Part shown: one piece after another, positions 1-11,955 of the stretch
Numbering within the stretch: the first letter of the stretch is position 1
Layout of the letters: each line of letters begins with the position of its first letter
Assembly (NCBI GenBank): GCA_013397935.1
Contig: VZRN01005009.1
Coordinates: 259,226 to 323,225 of the forward strand
DNA length: 64,000 nt
Reading direction: 5' to 3'
From: Dasyornis broadbenti
Taxonomy: Eukaryota > Chordata > Aves > Passeriformes > Dasyornithidae
The notes under the pieces: model-generated
The model's input: the letters and a program-made list of their open reading frames with translations, nothing else
Databases searched by the model: none
What the model was told of the DNA's origin: nothing
Program-made: the position numbers and the translations under genes

Positions 1-1426
1 ATGTGAGAGCCTCACCTTCATCATTACGTTTTGGGGTAATATTTACCCAATGTAGACATTTGGGGCTTAAATCTCCTGTAGCCAAATATCAGCAGCAATG
101 GGTCAGGACATTACATTCATTCCTCCTGGCTTAAACTAAGTCACAATATGCTCCCCACAATCAATTTACTTTCTTTCTGGGGGCCAGTTACAGGATATTC
201 TGAATATGCTGGCCTAAATACAATTGTTACTTAGCCATAACAGGACCATGTCCATTCCAAACACAAGCAAAGACTTTTGATACTAAAGGTTCAGTTTTGA
301 GAACTCTAAAATTAGAAAAGGTGCAGGTGACACTCCAAATTTAATTTGATCAAGTATTAGGCAGGTGTCTGTTCACCTTAGGAGATAAAGAACTTGGTGT
401 CAAGAAAATCCTTAGGCTAAAAGGACTAAGAAAAAGAGCCATAGCTTAAGAATAAGACAACTGTTACAAAAATCTAGTAGGTTGGTTTTAAATCAAGAGG
501 GAAATAATAAGAAAAAGAACTTCAAAAGCATTCGCAGGGAGGAACATTCCACCAAGACAAAGTCATCTGTCCTTGCTTTCCCAGAAGCAGCATGATCAAA
601 GCTGATTATAGGATTTCAAGTCCTGAATGTTTCTTTGTGTTGCCCAAGCAGAGAAGGAAAATGCTTGATGATACTAAAAGGACAAAAGGAAGATCCTGAG
701 ATATTACAAAGCAGGGAGCAGGATTTAATGTCTTTAAAGACTGTCAGTGCCTCCACCCCACCCGTGTGATGACGTGAGACACAGTCCACCAGGGTTATGA
801 TTGGTTGTGCAGTTTGAGGTAATGCACTGATATAACACTAAACAACAACATATGCACAGCATTTGTAATGAGATTGGACTTTTAACCTTCTGAAACAGTG
901 GGAAATAACAGGGCTTTTAAAAATACCAGCTCTGAGGTAAGGAGAGGGTCAGCCCAATACAATTTATAAATATAAAACCAGTTGCATAGCAGAGTTTCAC
1001 TTTAAAACATAAATTATTTGAAAGACTAAGAGGAAGCCAGAGGAGGAGTGAGAAAAAGAAAGCTGGCAAAAAGGAAAGAACCAGAGACAACAGAAGAGAT
1101 GGGAGAGGAGGAGGGTAGAGCCTCTCACAAACTACCCCAGTACCTCCTCTGGGGCTCCAACTCACACACCAGTAACTGACTGTCCATTGGCCTGAGCAGC
1201 AAACTCTGAACACCAAAGTCTGAGGGGTGACTCGTCCTCACTGACTGAAATGAAACCAAATGTTTGATCCTCTCTAAGGCCTGAGCTGCGAACATCACGT
1301 ATTGACAGCTCCATCTGGGTTGATGGACCAGATGAGGCTGGAGCCAGACACTCTGAAGCTTTAACTGCAACTATAGTGGATCCAACAGATTGACATGAAC
1401 TTAATAAATGTGGTGAACTTGAAGAC
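1..1426. other. Unique AT-rich non-coding DNA
   Basis: No recognised repeat, RNA gene or exon. The open frames are short on both strands and show no domain. A purine-rich stretch runs from about 1020 to 1115. I see nothing else I can name. Confidence 0.5.
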
Positions 1427-1552
1427 TATCATAGACTCACAGAATATGCTGAGCTGGAAGGGATCCACAAGGATCATGGAGCCCAACTCCTGGCCCTGCA
1501 CAGGACAACCAAAGATTTCCACCATGTGCCTGAAAGCATGAGAGGTTCAAAC
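1427..1552 (-). mobile_element. CR1: CR1 LINE 3' fragment (young, 5'-truncated)
   Basis: Read on the minus strand this is the 3' end of a CR1 non-LTR retrotransposon. The plus strand opens with the inverted tail (tcatagactcacagaatat), then the segment that in this variant reads 'gagcccaactcctggccctg' and 'ctgcacaggaca', and loses similarity after 'cctgaaagcatgag'. It belongs to the same variant as 13181-13412 and 28982-29234. The open frame that crosses it is a by-product and not a gene. Confidence 0.8.
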
Positions 1553-3864
1553 AGTGGCAAAGCCAAGAAGGCCTAAGGCAAGGGACTAGTGCTGGGCACA
1601 AATATTCAAGTTTGTTAAATTCTGGCAGCATTTTTGGTGGAAATATTGGGCAAAACAGAACCACACTGAACTCACATCTCTGCAATCTCAGCCAATGACA
1701 CAGCACCTTCTATTCCAGGAGAACATTTCCTTCACACATTATCCAACTTTAAAAGCCACCCAGTATCACCACTCAGTTCCCTACTGAATGAACTTCACTG
1801 TAGCTACAACCTTGACCTGCCTCAAGAAGAGCAGAAGAAATCAGTGGCTGACCAAAACAGTCATGGGAATTTGATACATCAAGGAACCTAAGACATAGAT
1901 AATCTGCCTTGAAAACAAGAAACCCCGAGTCTCTTCTCTTGGAAATGGAAGGGAACTTACGGGACTCCAGTTTCCCCACCCCTGTGGTAATAACCTGGAA
2001 CCCACCACGTATCCTAGATGTCAGCCTTGCCACATCAAACATATTTTCATCTTGGTGCCATCTCAGCTGGTGGTGGTTTTACCCAGGAAAACTCCAGTTC
2101 TCAAAGACCTATGCACTCATTTTAGGATGGATATCCCAAAACCTCTTTCATTAGGATCAGTTCAGGAATCTACTCCATTCAGACCTTCCACTTCTCCTTC
2201 TTGGGCCTGATTTTTAAGGGCACCTTTTTTGTTCCAAATCACAGCACCTGCACCAGCCCTGTGAAAGGCCCCCAGCTCTCCTCAAGAAATTACTCACGGC
2301 ACTGCCATGGCACTTGGAAAGTGGCACCTCCTGTTCACCAGGCTGCTCACAGCACTAGAATTAGCCTGGGACTGTAGGCCCTCATCAAGCAAAATGACTC
2401 AAGGAGGATTTGGCAGGAGAAAGAACAGCAAAATCGGACCTGAGTCAAATGCAGCTCTCCAAGAAATTCCTTTTCACTTGCGAGCGACGCGCAGACTGGA
2501 GCTGCCTTCCTGTGACTTACCCCCACCCTCCTGCAAGGCAGCATTAGAAAGGAGCCTGTCACCCAGGGATGTTTTTCAACAATACTTCATGTTCTCTTTT
2601 ACTGTCTTCTTTTTAAGCCACTTCCAAACCCGGTTCCCTTTGCTCCATACTCGGATCAGACTAATAAGTACACCACCTCAGGGAAAAGACTTGTACACAG
2701 ACAGACTTCCTCTTCAGAGGATCAAACAGACCAGACTGTTCCTTTTCAAGTTTTATTAATCCTGGTTCATAATTTCCACCACATCATTAGTCATTTCCTA
2801 TTATTGAATAGCTGGTAGCAGCATCATCGCTCAGTAAATAGCAAGATAACCATGCCACCTGCGATTTCTTGGCTGATACCTACCCACAACCACATCTGGG
2901 TAAAAGACGGTGAGGTAAAATTAAAAGCCAAACCCTGTAGATTTTTTTTTTTGATCTGTGGCTCATTTCTTTTATTCACATCATCTGCTCAGCTGGCTAC
3001 ATAAGCTGCTACAGATCTTGTTTAAAAACAGCTCCAGAAGATTAACACTGAAACCAACAGTTTGGAAATGTGGTGATTTTGACTGGAATTCCCCTTCCTG
3101 AGGCACACAGGGTCTTTGGGGAGCTTGCTGGTTATCAGGGTTTATTTTTTGTTTGGTTTCCTAAGCTTTTCCTAGTTTGTCAACATACTTTAGGTGATTT
3201 TGACAGCAAAAATGGGCAGAGAATTCAAGTGCCTTGGAGCAATCTGTTTTCTATTCAGGTTTTCTTGCCCCTTCCCTAATAAAGCTTATTTTTCTTAATA
3301 ATATCCTTCTTTCTGCCATCTGGCTCAAGCAACTAATTGGGGGAGAGTACCCTGGTCTTTTCAGTGTAGTAGCTATATACTTAGATTTCTGGAGTGTCCT
3401 CTTGGGACATTCTTCATTTTTCCCCCTGCTCAAAGGATCTTCATACACAAGTTCTGGGTCAGGGTGGATCACTGTTCTGTGGGGCAGGACAGAGCCTGGT
3501 ATCAGGAGAGTGTAGCTGTGATGGCCCAGAGGCAGCTGTTAGATGATCAGAAAGGGCTGTTCTCCACCCAGGCAGCAGCGCTTCTTCCCGCTCCTTCTTC
3601 CCATTATCTCAGGATATATTCCAGCCTGCACTTTCCCCACGTGCTCAGCAGGAGAGCCTTGTGACGGCTCCACGCCAAGTTCACAGAAGACAATGAGCCT
3701 TTCCACCATCTCCAGGGGCAGGGGATGGAGCTCCCAGTTCCCAGGCCTGTGAAAGGATTTCCTCCCTTTCACTTGTCCCCGTGAGCACAGCCTGGTACAG
3801 AGCACAGCCACTGCAGTGTGACTCCAGCAGACAGGAATGACTTTGGGTTTATGGCTGGGGTTTC
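1553..3864. other. Unique non-coding DNA
   Basis: No repeat that I recognise. The 150-codon plus-strand frame at 2307-2759 has no recognisable domain, no bordering splice pattern that I trust, and a composition like its surroundings, so I do not call it a gene. A short T tract lies at 2942-2952. Confidence 0.45.
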
Positions 3865-3935
3865 TGCCACAGCCTTCCTGCGTGACCTTGGGCAAGAAGT
3901 CACTTGTCCTTAGACTTCCTCAGGGCCTGTTTCAA
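3865..3935 (+). repeat. MIR-like ancient SINE core
   Basis: The plus strand contains 'cgtgaccttgggcaagaagt' preceded by 'tctgccacagcc' and followed by 'cctcagggcctgtttc'. This is the order of the tRNA-derived MIR family core (codes for nothing; dispersed by LINE machinery): the gctctgccac segment, the gtgaccttgggcaag segment, then the cctcagtttc segment. Similarity outside these blocks is low, as expected for an element older than the bird radiation. Confidence 0.55.
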
Positions 3936-4441
3936 TCCATCCCTGCTGTTGTGAGCACAAATATTGCTCATCAGAGGTCAGCTGAGTCCAGGTGAAAAGA
4001 GGTAATTAAATACCTAATGACTAATGCATTTAACAGCCTTTTGGGGAGTACACAGCTGCTTTTATCAGCATGTGACCTGTCAGGACAGCACTGTCAGGCC
4101 TGCAGACTCCTTCTCCCAACACTGTGACACTTTCAGGTGGAGTTTCAGGTGTGACACTTTCAGGAGCAGGATTATGTGATTTGGCTGCACAGGCGAGCCT
4201 CTCCTGACACTCCTTGGCAGCTCGTAGGTCCCTGTCACCTGCTGTCAGTGGGAGCTTCAGTCTTGCCTACAAGAGGCAGCAGGAGCTGGCAATGCCTGTT
4301 TGCACTCATTCTGTCTGCCTACAGCATGAGAGAGTTTGATTTCCTAGCCCAAGAGGCCCAGCTCACCAGGCATGCGTTACTTTATACATATATATGCTTT
4401 TATCTATTTTCCAAAATAAAAACATATATACATGCATTTGT
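3936..4441. other. Unique DNA with a short direct repeat
   Basis: Non-coding. A 15-16 bp direct repeat 'tgtgacactttcagg' occurs at about 4124 and again 26 bp later, a small tandem duplication. The 172-codon frame at 4176-4694 runs into the neighbouring CR1 and is not a gene. Confidence 0.5.
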
Positions 4442-4762
4442 ACAGAATCATAGAATGGTTTGGATTGGAAAGGACCTTAAAGACCATCTTTTTCTACCCC
4501 TTGCCATCGGCAGGGACATCTTCCGCTATCCCAGGTTGCTCCAAGCCCTGCCCAACCTGGCCTTGGACATTTCTAGGGATCCAGGGGCAGCCACAGGTTC
4601 TCTGGGCAACCTATGCCAGGGCCTCACGACACTCACAGGGAAGAATTTCTTCCTGATATCTAACCTAAATCCGCAGTCTTCCAGTTTAAAATAACTGCCT
4701 CTTGTCCTGTCACTATTATGTATTAGACATTGCCAGTATAAAAAGTCCCTCTCCCTCATTTT
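4442..4762 (-). mobile_element. CR1: CR1 LINE 3' fragment, about 320 bp
   Basis: The plus strand begins with the inverted 3' tail 'acagaatcatagaatggttt' and then reads the familiar inverted CR1 blocks: the ggaccttaaagaccatc segment, 'ggcagggacatcttc', 'ttctctgggcaacctatgcc', 'tcacagggaagaatttcttc' and the aaaagtccctctcc segment. It is 5'-truncated, as most CR1 copies are. The translated frames across it (about 75-170 codons) recur at other CR1 copies in this window, which shows that they are repeat-derived. Confidence 0.93.
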
Positions 4763-6060
4763 TTGTTCTTTTTTTTAATGCAACGTACATATTATATAAA
4801 ACACACTTCTATTGTAAAAAAGCCCCTAAAAACTAACTTCCCACAAGTATATTTCAAATTCCCTGTCTGTTTGTGTGAACAGTCCATAACCACCTGTTCT
4901 GTTTTATATTGTCATACACAAAGCACAGGGATTGCTTAGGTTGTGTGTTTTTTATATGCCCGTGATACAACCATCTGTCAAACTCTCATCATCTGCTTTC
5001 TCCCTGACCCATCACCCTAATTCCTCGTGATCTTTTGTGGCTCTGTCTCCTCTGTGGTGTAAGCAGATGGAATTATTCCCCTCTTGAGCAGGGAAAGGAG
5101 AGGATGACACCATCACAGGTCAAAAATATTGCATGTTCAGAGCATGATATTTCAAAGTATTTTCTGTTTTACATTATTTTTCATGTACAGAATTTGGAGC
5201 ATTAAACTTACCTGCAATCAGATGAAGCTCAGTATCCAGAAAGAGAAAAACATAAGGACAATAAAAGTATCTCACCTCATACAAGACCACTGCAGCAGCA
5301 TGAGAGGTGCAGCTCACTGTCTAAATCTCAGGCCCACCTTTTTTTTTCCCTGCTCCTCCACATCTCACTCAAACGCCCACACCTTCCCTCAGTTTGGATA
5401 GTACATTCCTTCCCCCAGGTTACTCCTCCTCTCAGCTTTCCCTAGCTCCTCACAGCTGGGGAAGCAGAATTAGGGTGAGGTGGCCTTAGCTCACCTTCAC
5501 CTCATCTAACTCCTTAGATGTCAGCGCAGACTCCTCACTGTCACACAGGCGAGAGACTTGACTCCCTACTCCCTTCCCAGTGAACATGAGCTGATCCTCC
5601 TTCCTTCCAGCACTGAAAAGCCCTAATTAGTGTTCCTAAAGACCTCAGACTATAATGGCGTAAACGGCTTGTCTTCTTAATAATAGCAATGAAATCCTGG
5701 AACTACTAACTTGATAATAATTGCTATATGGGTATAATAAATTGCTTCTGCCACCTCAAAATGAATTTTCATTAATTGGAGCTTTTGTTCTCGCAGTCAC
5801 CAAGTTACTTGCTTGCCCTCCTGGTGGAATTCCTGCAGTAATGTTGACGGAAGCATGTAATGGAGAATGATGGGCATCTTTATAAACAAGAGTGGTCACA
5901 TGAGCCATAAATCAGAGAAATGGGATCTGGTACAGTAACATCTCAAAATCTCTGCTAAGAAGGGCAAAAGCCTATTGATCTTGATATTCTGTACAGATGA
6001 CAGAGTCTTTATCTTCAGATGCTCTAATCCTAAGAGCTGGACAAAAGGAGAAATCATTTC
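4763..6060. other. Unique DNA; conserved-element-like block 5640-5900
   Basis: No repeat recognised. Between about 5640 and 5900 the sequence is AT-rich with clustered homeodomain-type cores: 'attaattgg' near 5771, repeated 'ataataattg'-like steps near 5712, and 'gtaatgttgac'. Such composition is typical of vertebrate conserved non-coding elements, but conservation was not tested here. Confidence 0.35.
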
Positions 6061-6200
6061 CATTCACACGTAGTAAATGAGAAACGAGGGCGGTGAGCAA
6101 CTGATGAAAACCAAGGACTCTGAAGGAGGACTGGAAACTGAGCCAGGTTTCCTGAGACCCAGATCAGGGCTTGAACTACAAGACCCTGCCCCACACACAC
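6061..6200 (-). repeat. MIR-type amniote SINE remnant, inverted
   Basis: The plus strand reads, in order, 'aaatgagaaac', 'aactgagccaggtttcctga', 'gacccagatcagggcttgaa' and 'ctacaagaccctgcc'. This is the order seen in the reverse complement of amniote MIR-type SINEs (gaggaaactgag, then the cccaggtttcctgactccca segment, then the gtgcttgaaccactagacc segment). Divergence is high, consistent with an old element. A pyrimidine-rich stretch follows at about 6206-6232. Confidence 0.6.
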
Positions 6201-6640
6201 CCCGCCATCCCCCCTCTTTTTTTTCTTCCAATCCCCAAGGCAATCTCTGCCTTTGTCAGGATCCCAGTCACAAAGCTGCTGTGTAACTACTCTGTTACAC
6301 TGAGCACTGCTGAACTGCTGTGCACAGCACCAGGATCCAAGGGTTTGGCTCCTCCCATGGTCATTCAGCCCCTTGCAGGATCAAACCGTGACAGCCCCAT
6401 CCCCACAGCTCAGCATTTCATGTTCCCTTGCAGATATGAACAACATGTCTTAATTCCAGGAAAGATCAGGCTCTGTAAAATGAACAGGGGGAAGGGAAAG
6501 GTTTATAATGGAACATAATTATTTAGCAGTGCATTGAAGGCATGGCCTGTCCTCGCAGACAGCACTTCCTCCTCTAATAGCTGTCCTGATAGCTGGAGCT
6601 GTCTTGGCTTTTATCAGCCGGGTAGCCTTGCACTCTGCTC
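6201..6640. other. Unique non-coding DNA
   Basis: No repeat, exon or RNA gene recognised. Two overlapping plus-strand frames of about 70-115 codons have no domain features. Confidence 0.4.
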
Positions 6641-7330
6641 AAACCCAAATGATCAAGTGGCCTTCACAGCTGCCACCACTTCCTATTAAAAGACTACAAG
6701 GGGCCTGCGAGATTAAGGAAGGATAAAAACAAGTACTTATCGTTTGGGAAGCAACGTCGCTGACTATCTAAAGCAACATAATTATATCGCAGGCTTTATC
6801 TGTGAGTGGCTTTTTCCTTCCAGGAGGTAGGGAATAGAAAAACTTTTCACTTCATAATGAATCCTATTGAAACTCCATTTTGCCCTTGGCAAAAGGCCAT
6901 TATCCAGCAGAAACATGTAATCATCCTAAAAATGCATAATGGCATGGAAAACGGACAAGTAGTTTCTTGAAATATTGTTTGTAAAAGGCCTAATTTATAA
7001 TGGGGATTGTTTGTGTTAGGGCCTTTTGGCATGTATGGTTAACAAGAACTTGCTGTTCTGCTGCCAGTTCATTTAATCAAGAGGGCCTTGTGTCGGCCCC
7101 GTCGATATGGCCGAGGAAACAATGGGAGCTTTTTCCCTGAAACTGCCCCATCGTGACAGAGAGAGCGCCCTGCTATTTAATCTGGAGTTGTTGTTCCTCT
7201 GGATAGACACCACTGCTGTCAGTGCACCCCATCCAAACATACACACTGTCAGATCCATTGCACTGCTGTGCCCATCGGAAAAAAATATTAGGAATGATCT
7301 GGCAGCATCACTAATTGAGGGCAATCATGG
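6641..7330. promoter_or_regulatory. Candidate conserved non-coding element (enhancer-like)
   Basis: This block lacks repeats. It has three copies of the octamer AAAAGGCC or its complement (6891-6898, 6983-6990, 7020-7027), AT-rich homeodomain-type cores (taatttataatgg, catttaatcaag) and an isolated CpG cluster at 7092-7114 (gtcggccccgtcgatatggc). CpG is otherwise rare in this window. Together these suggest selection on a regulatory element. No alignment was possible, so the call is inference; unconstrained unique sequence is the alternative. Confidence 0.35.
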
Positions 7331-7957
7331 AACTGTGGCCTCTTTGTACCGATGCGATTGTAGGAACAGCGCCTTCCCTGCAGAACTGTAGCAGCTCACA
7401 CACAACCAGCAATGGAACCTCCTGGTCTGGCACTTGTCTGTGCTCAAAGTTGGATGATGTGCAGGATTGTGTGTGTTTCCCCAAAAGTAAATGCAAAAAG
7501 CTGTGGTAAATACTCTTCACCCCTTTGGGGTGTCCAAGGATGCTTTGATCACATTTTGTATCCACAAAAAGGGGGTAGAAATGTCCCCATTTTATCTGGC
7601 TATGTTTTTGTCACACATGCTAACAATATACACATACAGGTGTCCTGGTCCGTGGTACACAGAAAATCTCTCTGGTGCGTGACCCCTGCAGATGCACAAG
7701 ACATGTTTGTGAGCCCTCCAAGCAACTCCTGCTGTTAGGAGAAGCTTGTGTTCAAGTTCTGTGTTCAAGTTCAACTGTTTATGGCGGAACCAGCACTTGG
7801 CACCGACACTGGGACACTTATTCCAGTGCAGAACTAAAGCTATTCACAACAGGCTGAAATGTTCCTGCCCCAAGCCTCGTGTGTAGTCGTTCACACTAAA
7901 AGCAAACTCCACAAGTTAGAGGAATCTCAACAGTTGTTTTGTACCAGTAGTGTTCAG
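7331..7957. other. Unique non-coding DNA
   Basis: Nothing recognised. A near-duplicate 'gtgttcaagttc' occurs twice at 7749-7773, a 16-bp-period micro-duplication. Confidence 0.4.
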
Positions 7958-8282
7958 TACCTAAAGGGGCTCCAAGAGAGCTGGACAGGGACTTGGAACA
8001 AGGGCCTGGAGTGACAGGAAAAGAGGGAATGGCTTCACAGTGACAGAGGGCCAGGTTAGATGCGATAATGGGAATAAATTCTTCCCTGTGAGGGTGGTGA
8101 GGCCCTGGCGCAGATTGTCCAGAGAAGCTGTGGCTGCCCCTGGATCCTTGGAAGTGTCCAAGGCCAGGTTGGGCAGGGCTTGGAGCAACCTAGGATAGTG
8201 GAAGGTGTCCCTGCCCATGGCAAGGGGTTGGAACAAGCTGAGCTTTAAGGTCCTTTCCACCCCAAACCATTCTGGGATTCCA
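7958..8282 (+). mobile_element. CR1: CR1 LINE 3' fragment, about 325 bp
   Basis: The plus strand carries the CR1 3' region in sense order: 'cctaaaggggctccaagaga', 'gaatggcttcacagtgacag', 'aattcttccctgtgagggtg', 'agagaagctgtggctgcccc', 'gaaggtgtccctgcccatgg', then 'caaaccattctgggattcc' at the 3' end. It is 5'-truncated. The minus-strand 99-codon frame here is a repeat artefact. Confidence 0.94.
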
Positions 8283-8520
8283 CATTAAATTATCCATGAT
8301 CCATGTGGTGGGGGTGGATGGCTGCTCCTAGCATGACGTGGTGCTCCTGGGCTGAGGCCTCAGAGCAGGGTGTGTCCCAGCACTGGGTGACACAAGGCCA
8401 CCCACCCAGTGAGGAAATGCTGTAGATTCAGGCTGCTGCTGTGAGGAATTCCCTTGAAGGCAGGACAGGACCACAGCCTTGTTCCTGTGTGCTGCTCAGC
8501 ACTTCTAGTCACAGCAACAC
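8283..8520. other. Unique GC-moderate DNA
   Basis: Sequence between the CR1 and the minisatellite. The block contains several 'cagggtg' and 'tgaggaa' repeats but no organised array. Confidence 0.35.
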
Positions 8521-8609
8521 ACAGATCCAGGGGCTGCCTGAGTGTGGAAAGCAGGGTACAAATCCAAGGGCTGCCTTGATGTGGGAATCAGGGTACACAT
8601 CCAGGGGGC
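8521..8609 (+). repeat. 37-bp minisatellite, about 2.4 units
   Basis: Unit 1 (8521-8557) starts acagatccaggggctgcc, unit 2 (8558-8594) starts acaaatccaagggctgcc, and both end in cagggt. A third, partial unit (8595-8609) starts acacatccagggggc. The full units have equal length and differ at a handful of positions, which indicates tandem duplication followed by divergence. Confidence 0.85.
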
Positions 8610-10573
8610 GTCACCACCGTGAGGGAAAGATGTGCTGGAGATGCAGTGATGAGGTTGCTTGACAGCAGGGTGCACTCAGATATGGCCTACACATGAGTGC
8701 CAAGGAGCACAGTGTGGAGAAAAAAGGAGGAATCATGGATTTCAAGATTCATAGTGCCAAGATCTAGACCTGAAAAGTTGCATCTTGTCACACAAACCAG
8801 CTGCTTGCTGTGTATATGGCAGTTGTTCCCCAAGGTCTTGGGCACAGATGAGATCTGTTGTGCCTGGCACTGCACATACATTTATTTTAAGACAGTCCTT
8901 GCTACTGAGAGCTCAGAATAGACACAGAGTGGTATTTTTAACAAAAGCACAATAATTGCCACAACTAAAATGAAAACAAAGCTATAATTTGGACAGCTTG
9001 ACAGTGTGTGAAGGCCTTGCGTCAAGAAATGTAACTCAAAAGATTTTTCACTTTTGAAGCAGTCTGCTGAATCCAGGGGTATCTCCCTAACATATAGTAA
9101 AAAAAGAGTCCTTCTTTATTTGCTCTGAAGCTGTGTTTGTACAGCAACTGCTGAAGAAAGACCTTCTTCCTTCCATAACCAAATAAAATTATCCCTTTGG
9201 TTATTTATAGTCCTCACAGCCCAAAGACATCACTTGGCTCCCTACCACAAGCCCAGCCATGTGTTACTATATTAAAAAATGCGAAAATGTAATTACGGGG
9301 TACTCAAGCCAGTGTCTGCAGACAAAACCTGCCAGGAGCAAGAGACAGGAAACGTGTGCCCTTCGGAGCTGCACTCGGCTTTTCCGCCTCAGGACTCTAC
9401 CAGGGCTCACAGAGGAGGCATGGGGGCTGGCTCTGCAGCGCAGTGAAGTCACATCTGCCTTTCAGCAGAAACCAGCCTGATGTAAACTGCAAGTGCAATC
9501 CTGACCAAAGAAAAAAAAATCAAATTCCCTCCCTGCCAATTCCAAGAGCCGCATCATTTACGCTTGGTCACACTGCGAGCCACCCTGTCTGCCCACAGAG
9601 GGGAAGAGGGAGTAGGGTAGGATGCAGCAGGACTTACCTCCCCTGCACAAGCCTCTTGCATCTGTCTGGGAGCTTGGCCCTCTGTGAAGACATTTCTTAC
9701 ACGTTCAAATAAAGAGCAGAGCACAGAGACCAAGTCCTTGCCCTCTCACTCTCTCTTCCAGGTAAACAGCTGGTGCTCCTGGGACAAAACACTGATCTTG
9801 ATATCTTTCTCAGCTCTTGTGCATCTTCCCAGTTCACAAGTCTCTTCTGTCCAGCTGCTCATTACTGTCCCTTTGCTGGCAGCTCCTACCCACAGCAGGA
9901 CAGCAGAAGGAAAATCTGTCACCCTTCGTGATTTAATCCGGCTGGTCTCGACAGGGCGGCAAGGTCCAAGCATCTCCACGTAGGCTCTGCTCTTCTCCTG
10001 AGCTGGGCATTGTACCCAGGCACAAATCCTGGCCAGGGTGACTGTTCACGAGGTTTAACAGCTTAAGGACCTGGAGATCCTCATTCTCCTGTCACCTGTT
10101 TAAGCATCTCCACATGGCCGTGGAGGGGGAGCAGCTGGGAGATGCTCTGGAGAAGGTAAAGCTCCCACCTGATGTGCCCAGTAAGCCTGTCCATGAGCGG
10201 ACACCTTTGACTTTAATACGTGACTCCAGGTTCACACTGGTCTGGATGGAATCAGAGTGGAGTTAAGCTGAGACAAATCCAGGCACAGCACCACTTTCTC
10301 CAAGACCCCAGAACACCCACACAAGTAGCTAGTGAGCAGTGAGGAATGAAGAAAGAAAAAGCACTTTTCCTCAGGGCACATGAGCTCTGACAGGAAACTT
10401 TAGAGAAACTCTGGGGGAGGGATAAGTCATTTGGATGATGAATTGCCCACTGGCCTTCCACAGTAATTCCCAATCAAATTGTCTTTAGGAGGCTTCCCTC
10501 GGAGCAGGGTGCAAAATCCTCTTCTAAATACACACAGTCTCAGGGTGAAGAAGCCAGGTCTAGAACCTCAGAC
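8610..10573. other. Unique non-coding DNA
   Basis: No repeat recognised. Open frames on the plus strand at 9259-9712 are short and domain-free. AT-rich sequence from 8930 to 9290 is followed by more GC-rich sequence to about 10500. Confidence 0.4.
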
Positions 10574-10646
10574 TATGTGTATGTGTGTGTATGTGTATAC
10601 ATATATGTGTATATATGTATGTATATACGTATGTATATATATATAA
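10574..10646 (+). repeat. (TG/TA)n compound microsatellite
   Basis: About 73 bp of almost uninterrupted alternating pyrimidine-purine sequence, moving from TG-rich through TGTA to pure TA at the right end. It should be polymorphic in length. Confidence 0.95.
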
Positions 10647-11642
10647 CCTGTGTCAACAAAAAACTCACAGCCAGCTGTTCACCTGCTCCTTCCTTCCAAT
10701 GTCAGTCTCTCGTTTTTAGCCAAACCAAAGCCCATCAGTTTCTCCCTCATTAGTGAGTATTCACTGACAAAAGGGTGTTTACTTGCTGTCAGAGAGAAAT
10801 GCAACAGATAAGAGCAGTTCTCCCGACCCAGCACTGCCAAGACAGCCACAGAAGGGCTGGAAAGGCAAAGTTTTGCCCATTTTCAGCAGAAAAAAAGCCC
10901 AGCTTTCCATACTGTCCAGCCAAAGCCAAGCACTCCTCTGCAATGTTCACTTTGTAAACCTCCTGCCAGGCTCATTTTTTTGGGGAGTTTGCAATAATCT
11001 GCAAGTTTCAACAATTCTGCACAGTCTGATTCTGTGATTAATAAGATTTTAAAAATTGCCAGTGAAAGATGAAGGACCAGGATGTTCCCGTACCCTCACA
11101 CCACTCGTTTCCAAGCTGCTGCCTTGTCCATTCACGCTGTTTGCTTTAGGCTCCCTGATACCCTGCTACCTTTCCACGTATCCCGCTTGACAGTGCCTCG
11201 TTTCTGCAGCATTTCCCCCAAATTCTCTGCTCTGGCCAGAACCGATGGGACCTCTCCAACGCAGTATCGGCAGTGCCACCTTCTGGCCTGCGACACGAAC
11301 CCCAGCCACCAGCCAGGTCCTGCTGCAGAAAAGCTGGACAACCCGCCCGGCCCCTCTGGGGGTACAGCTCGCATGGCCACGTTCCAAATCCCACTGGAAG
11401 GTGATCCCTAAGGAACACCAACTGCGCTGTTCCTGTTCGCCAGATGGAAAAGCTGGGAGCACTCGGGCCCTTAGGGAGTGCCCAGCACAAGCAGTGTGAC
11501 ATGAGCTGCTTCTCCCTGCGCCATAACCAAGTGCCGCCCTTCCCTCCAGCTCCACAGGGACCAGTTGGGGAATCCTCACGCTGTTTTCCCCCACAGGAAG
11601 ATGTGCAAGTAAAGGAGTAACTGCTGACTGCCTGCACTGTTT
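10647..11642. other. Unique DNA with a GC-rich block at 11110-11620
   Basis: The right half is noticeably GC-rich with several CpGs. Because stop codons are rare in such sequence, overlapping frames of 80-166 codons open on both strands (for example minus 11146-11646 and minus 11166-11594). None shows a recognisable domain and they conflict with one another, so I treat them as chance. A short 'gattctgtgattaat' near 11028 resembles a CR1 tail but is too little to call. Confidence 0.4.
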
Positions 11643-11955
11643 TCACAGCATCCCAGAATGTTCAAGTTGGATGGGACCTTGAAGATCATCCAGTTCTAAC
11701 CCTCTGCCATGGGCAGGGACACCTTCCACTATCCCAGGTTGCTCCAAGACCCATCCAACCTGGCCTCGGACACTTCCAGGGATGGCGCAGCCACAGCTTT
11801 TCTGGGCACCCTGTGCCAGGGCCTCCCCACCCTCACAGGGAAGAATTTTTTTCCTAATATCTCATCTAAATCTCCTCTCTTTTACTTTAAAGCCATTCTC
11901 TCTTGTTCTGTCATGATATGGCCATGTAAAAATCACTCTCTTTATCCTTTTTGGC
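11643..11955 (-). mobile_element. CR1: CR1 LINE 3' fragment, about 310 bp
   Basis: Plus strand: inverted tail 'tcacagcatcccagaatgtt', then 'gggcagggacaccttccact', 'cccaggttgctccaag', 'ggcaccctgtgccagggcct' and 'tcacagggaagaattttttt', and into the segment before it. It is on the minus strand and 5'-truncated. Confidence 0.92.

Noticed and set aside
2307..2759. 150-codon plus-strand frame
   Set aside because: No domain, no promoter or splice signals I trust, composition same as surroundings.
4176..4694. 172-codon plus-strand frame
   Set aside because: Its right half is an inverted CR1 3' end, and similar peptides recur at other CR1 copies.
11021..11045. Possible CR1 tail (gattctgtgatt)
   Set aside because: No CR1 3' region precedes it; the motif alone occurs by chance.
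11146..11646. 166-codon minus-strand frame and overlapping frames on both strands
   Set aside because: GC-rich sequence opens several conflicting frames by chance; no domain and no splice context.
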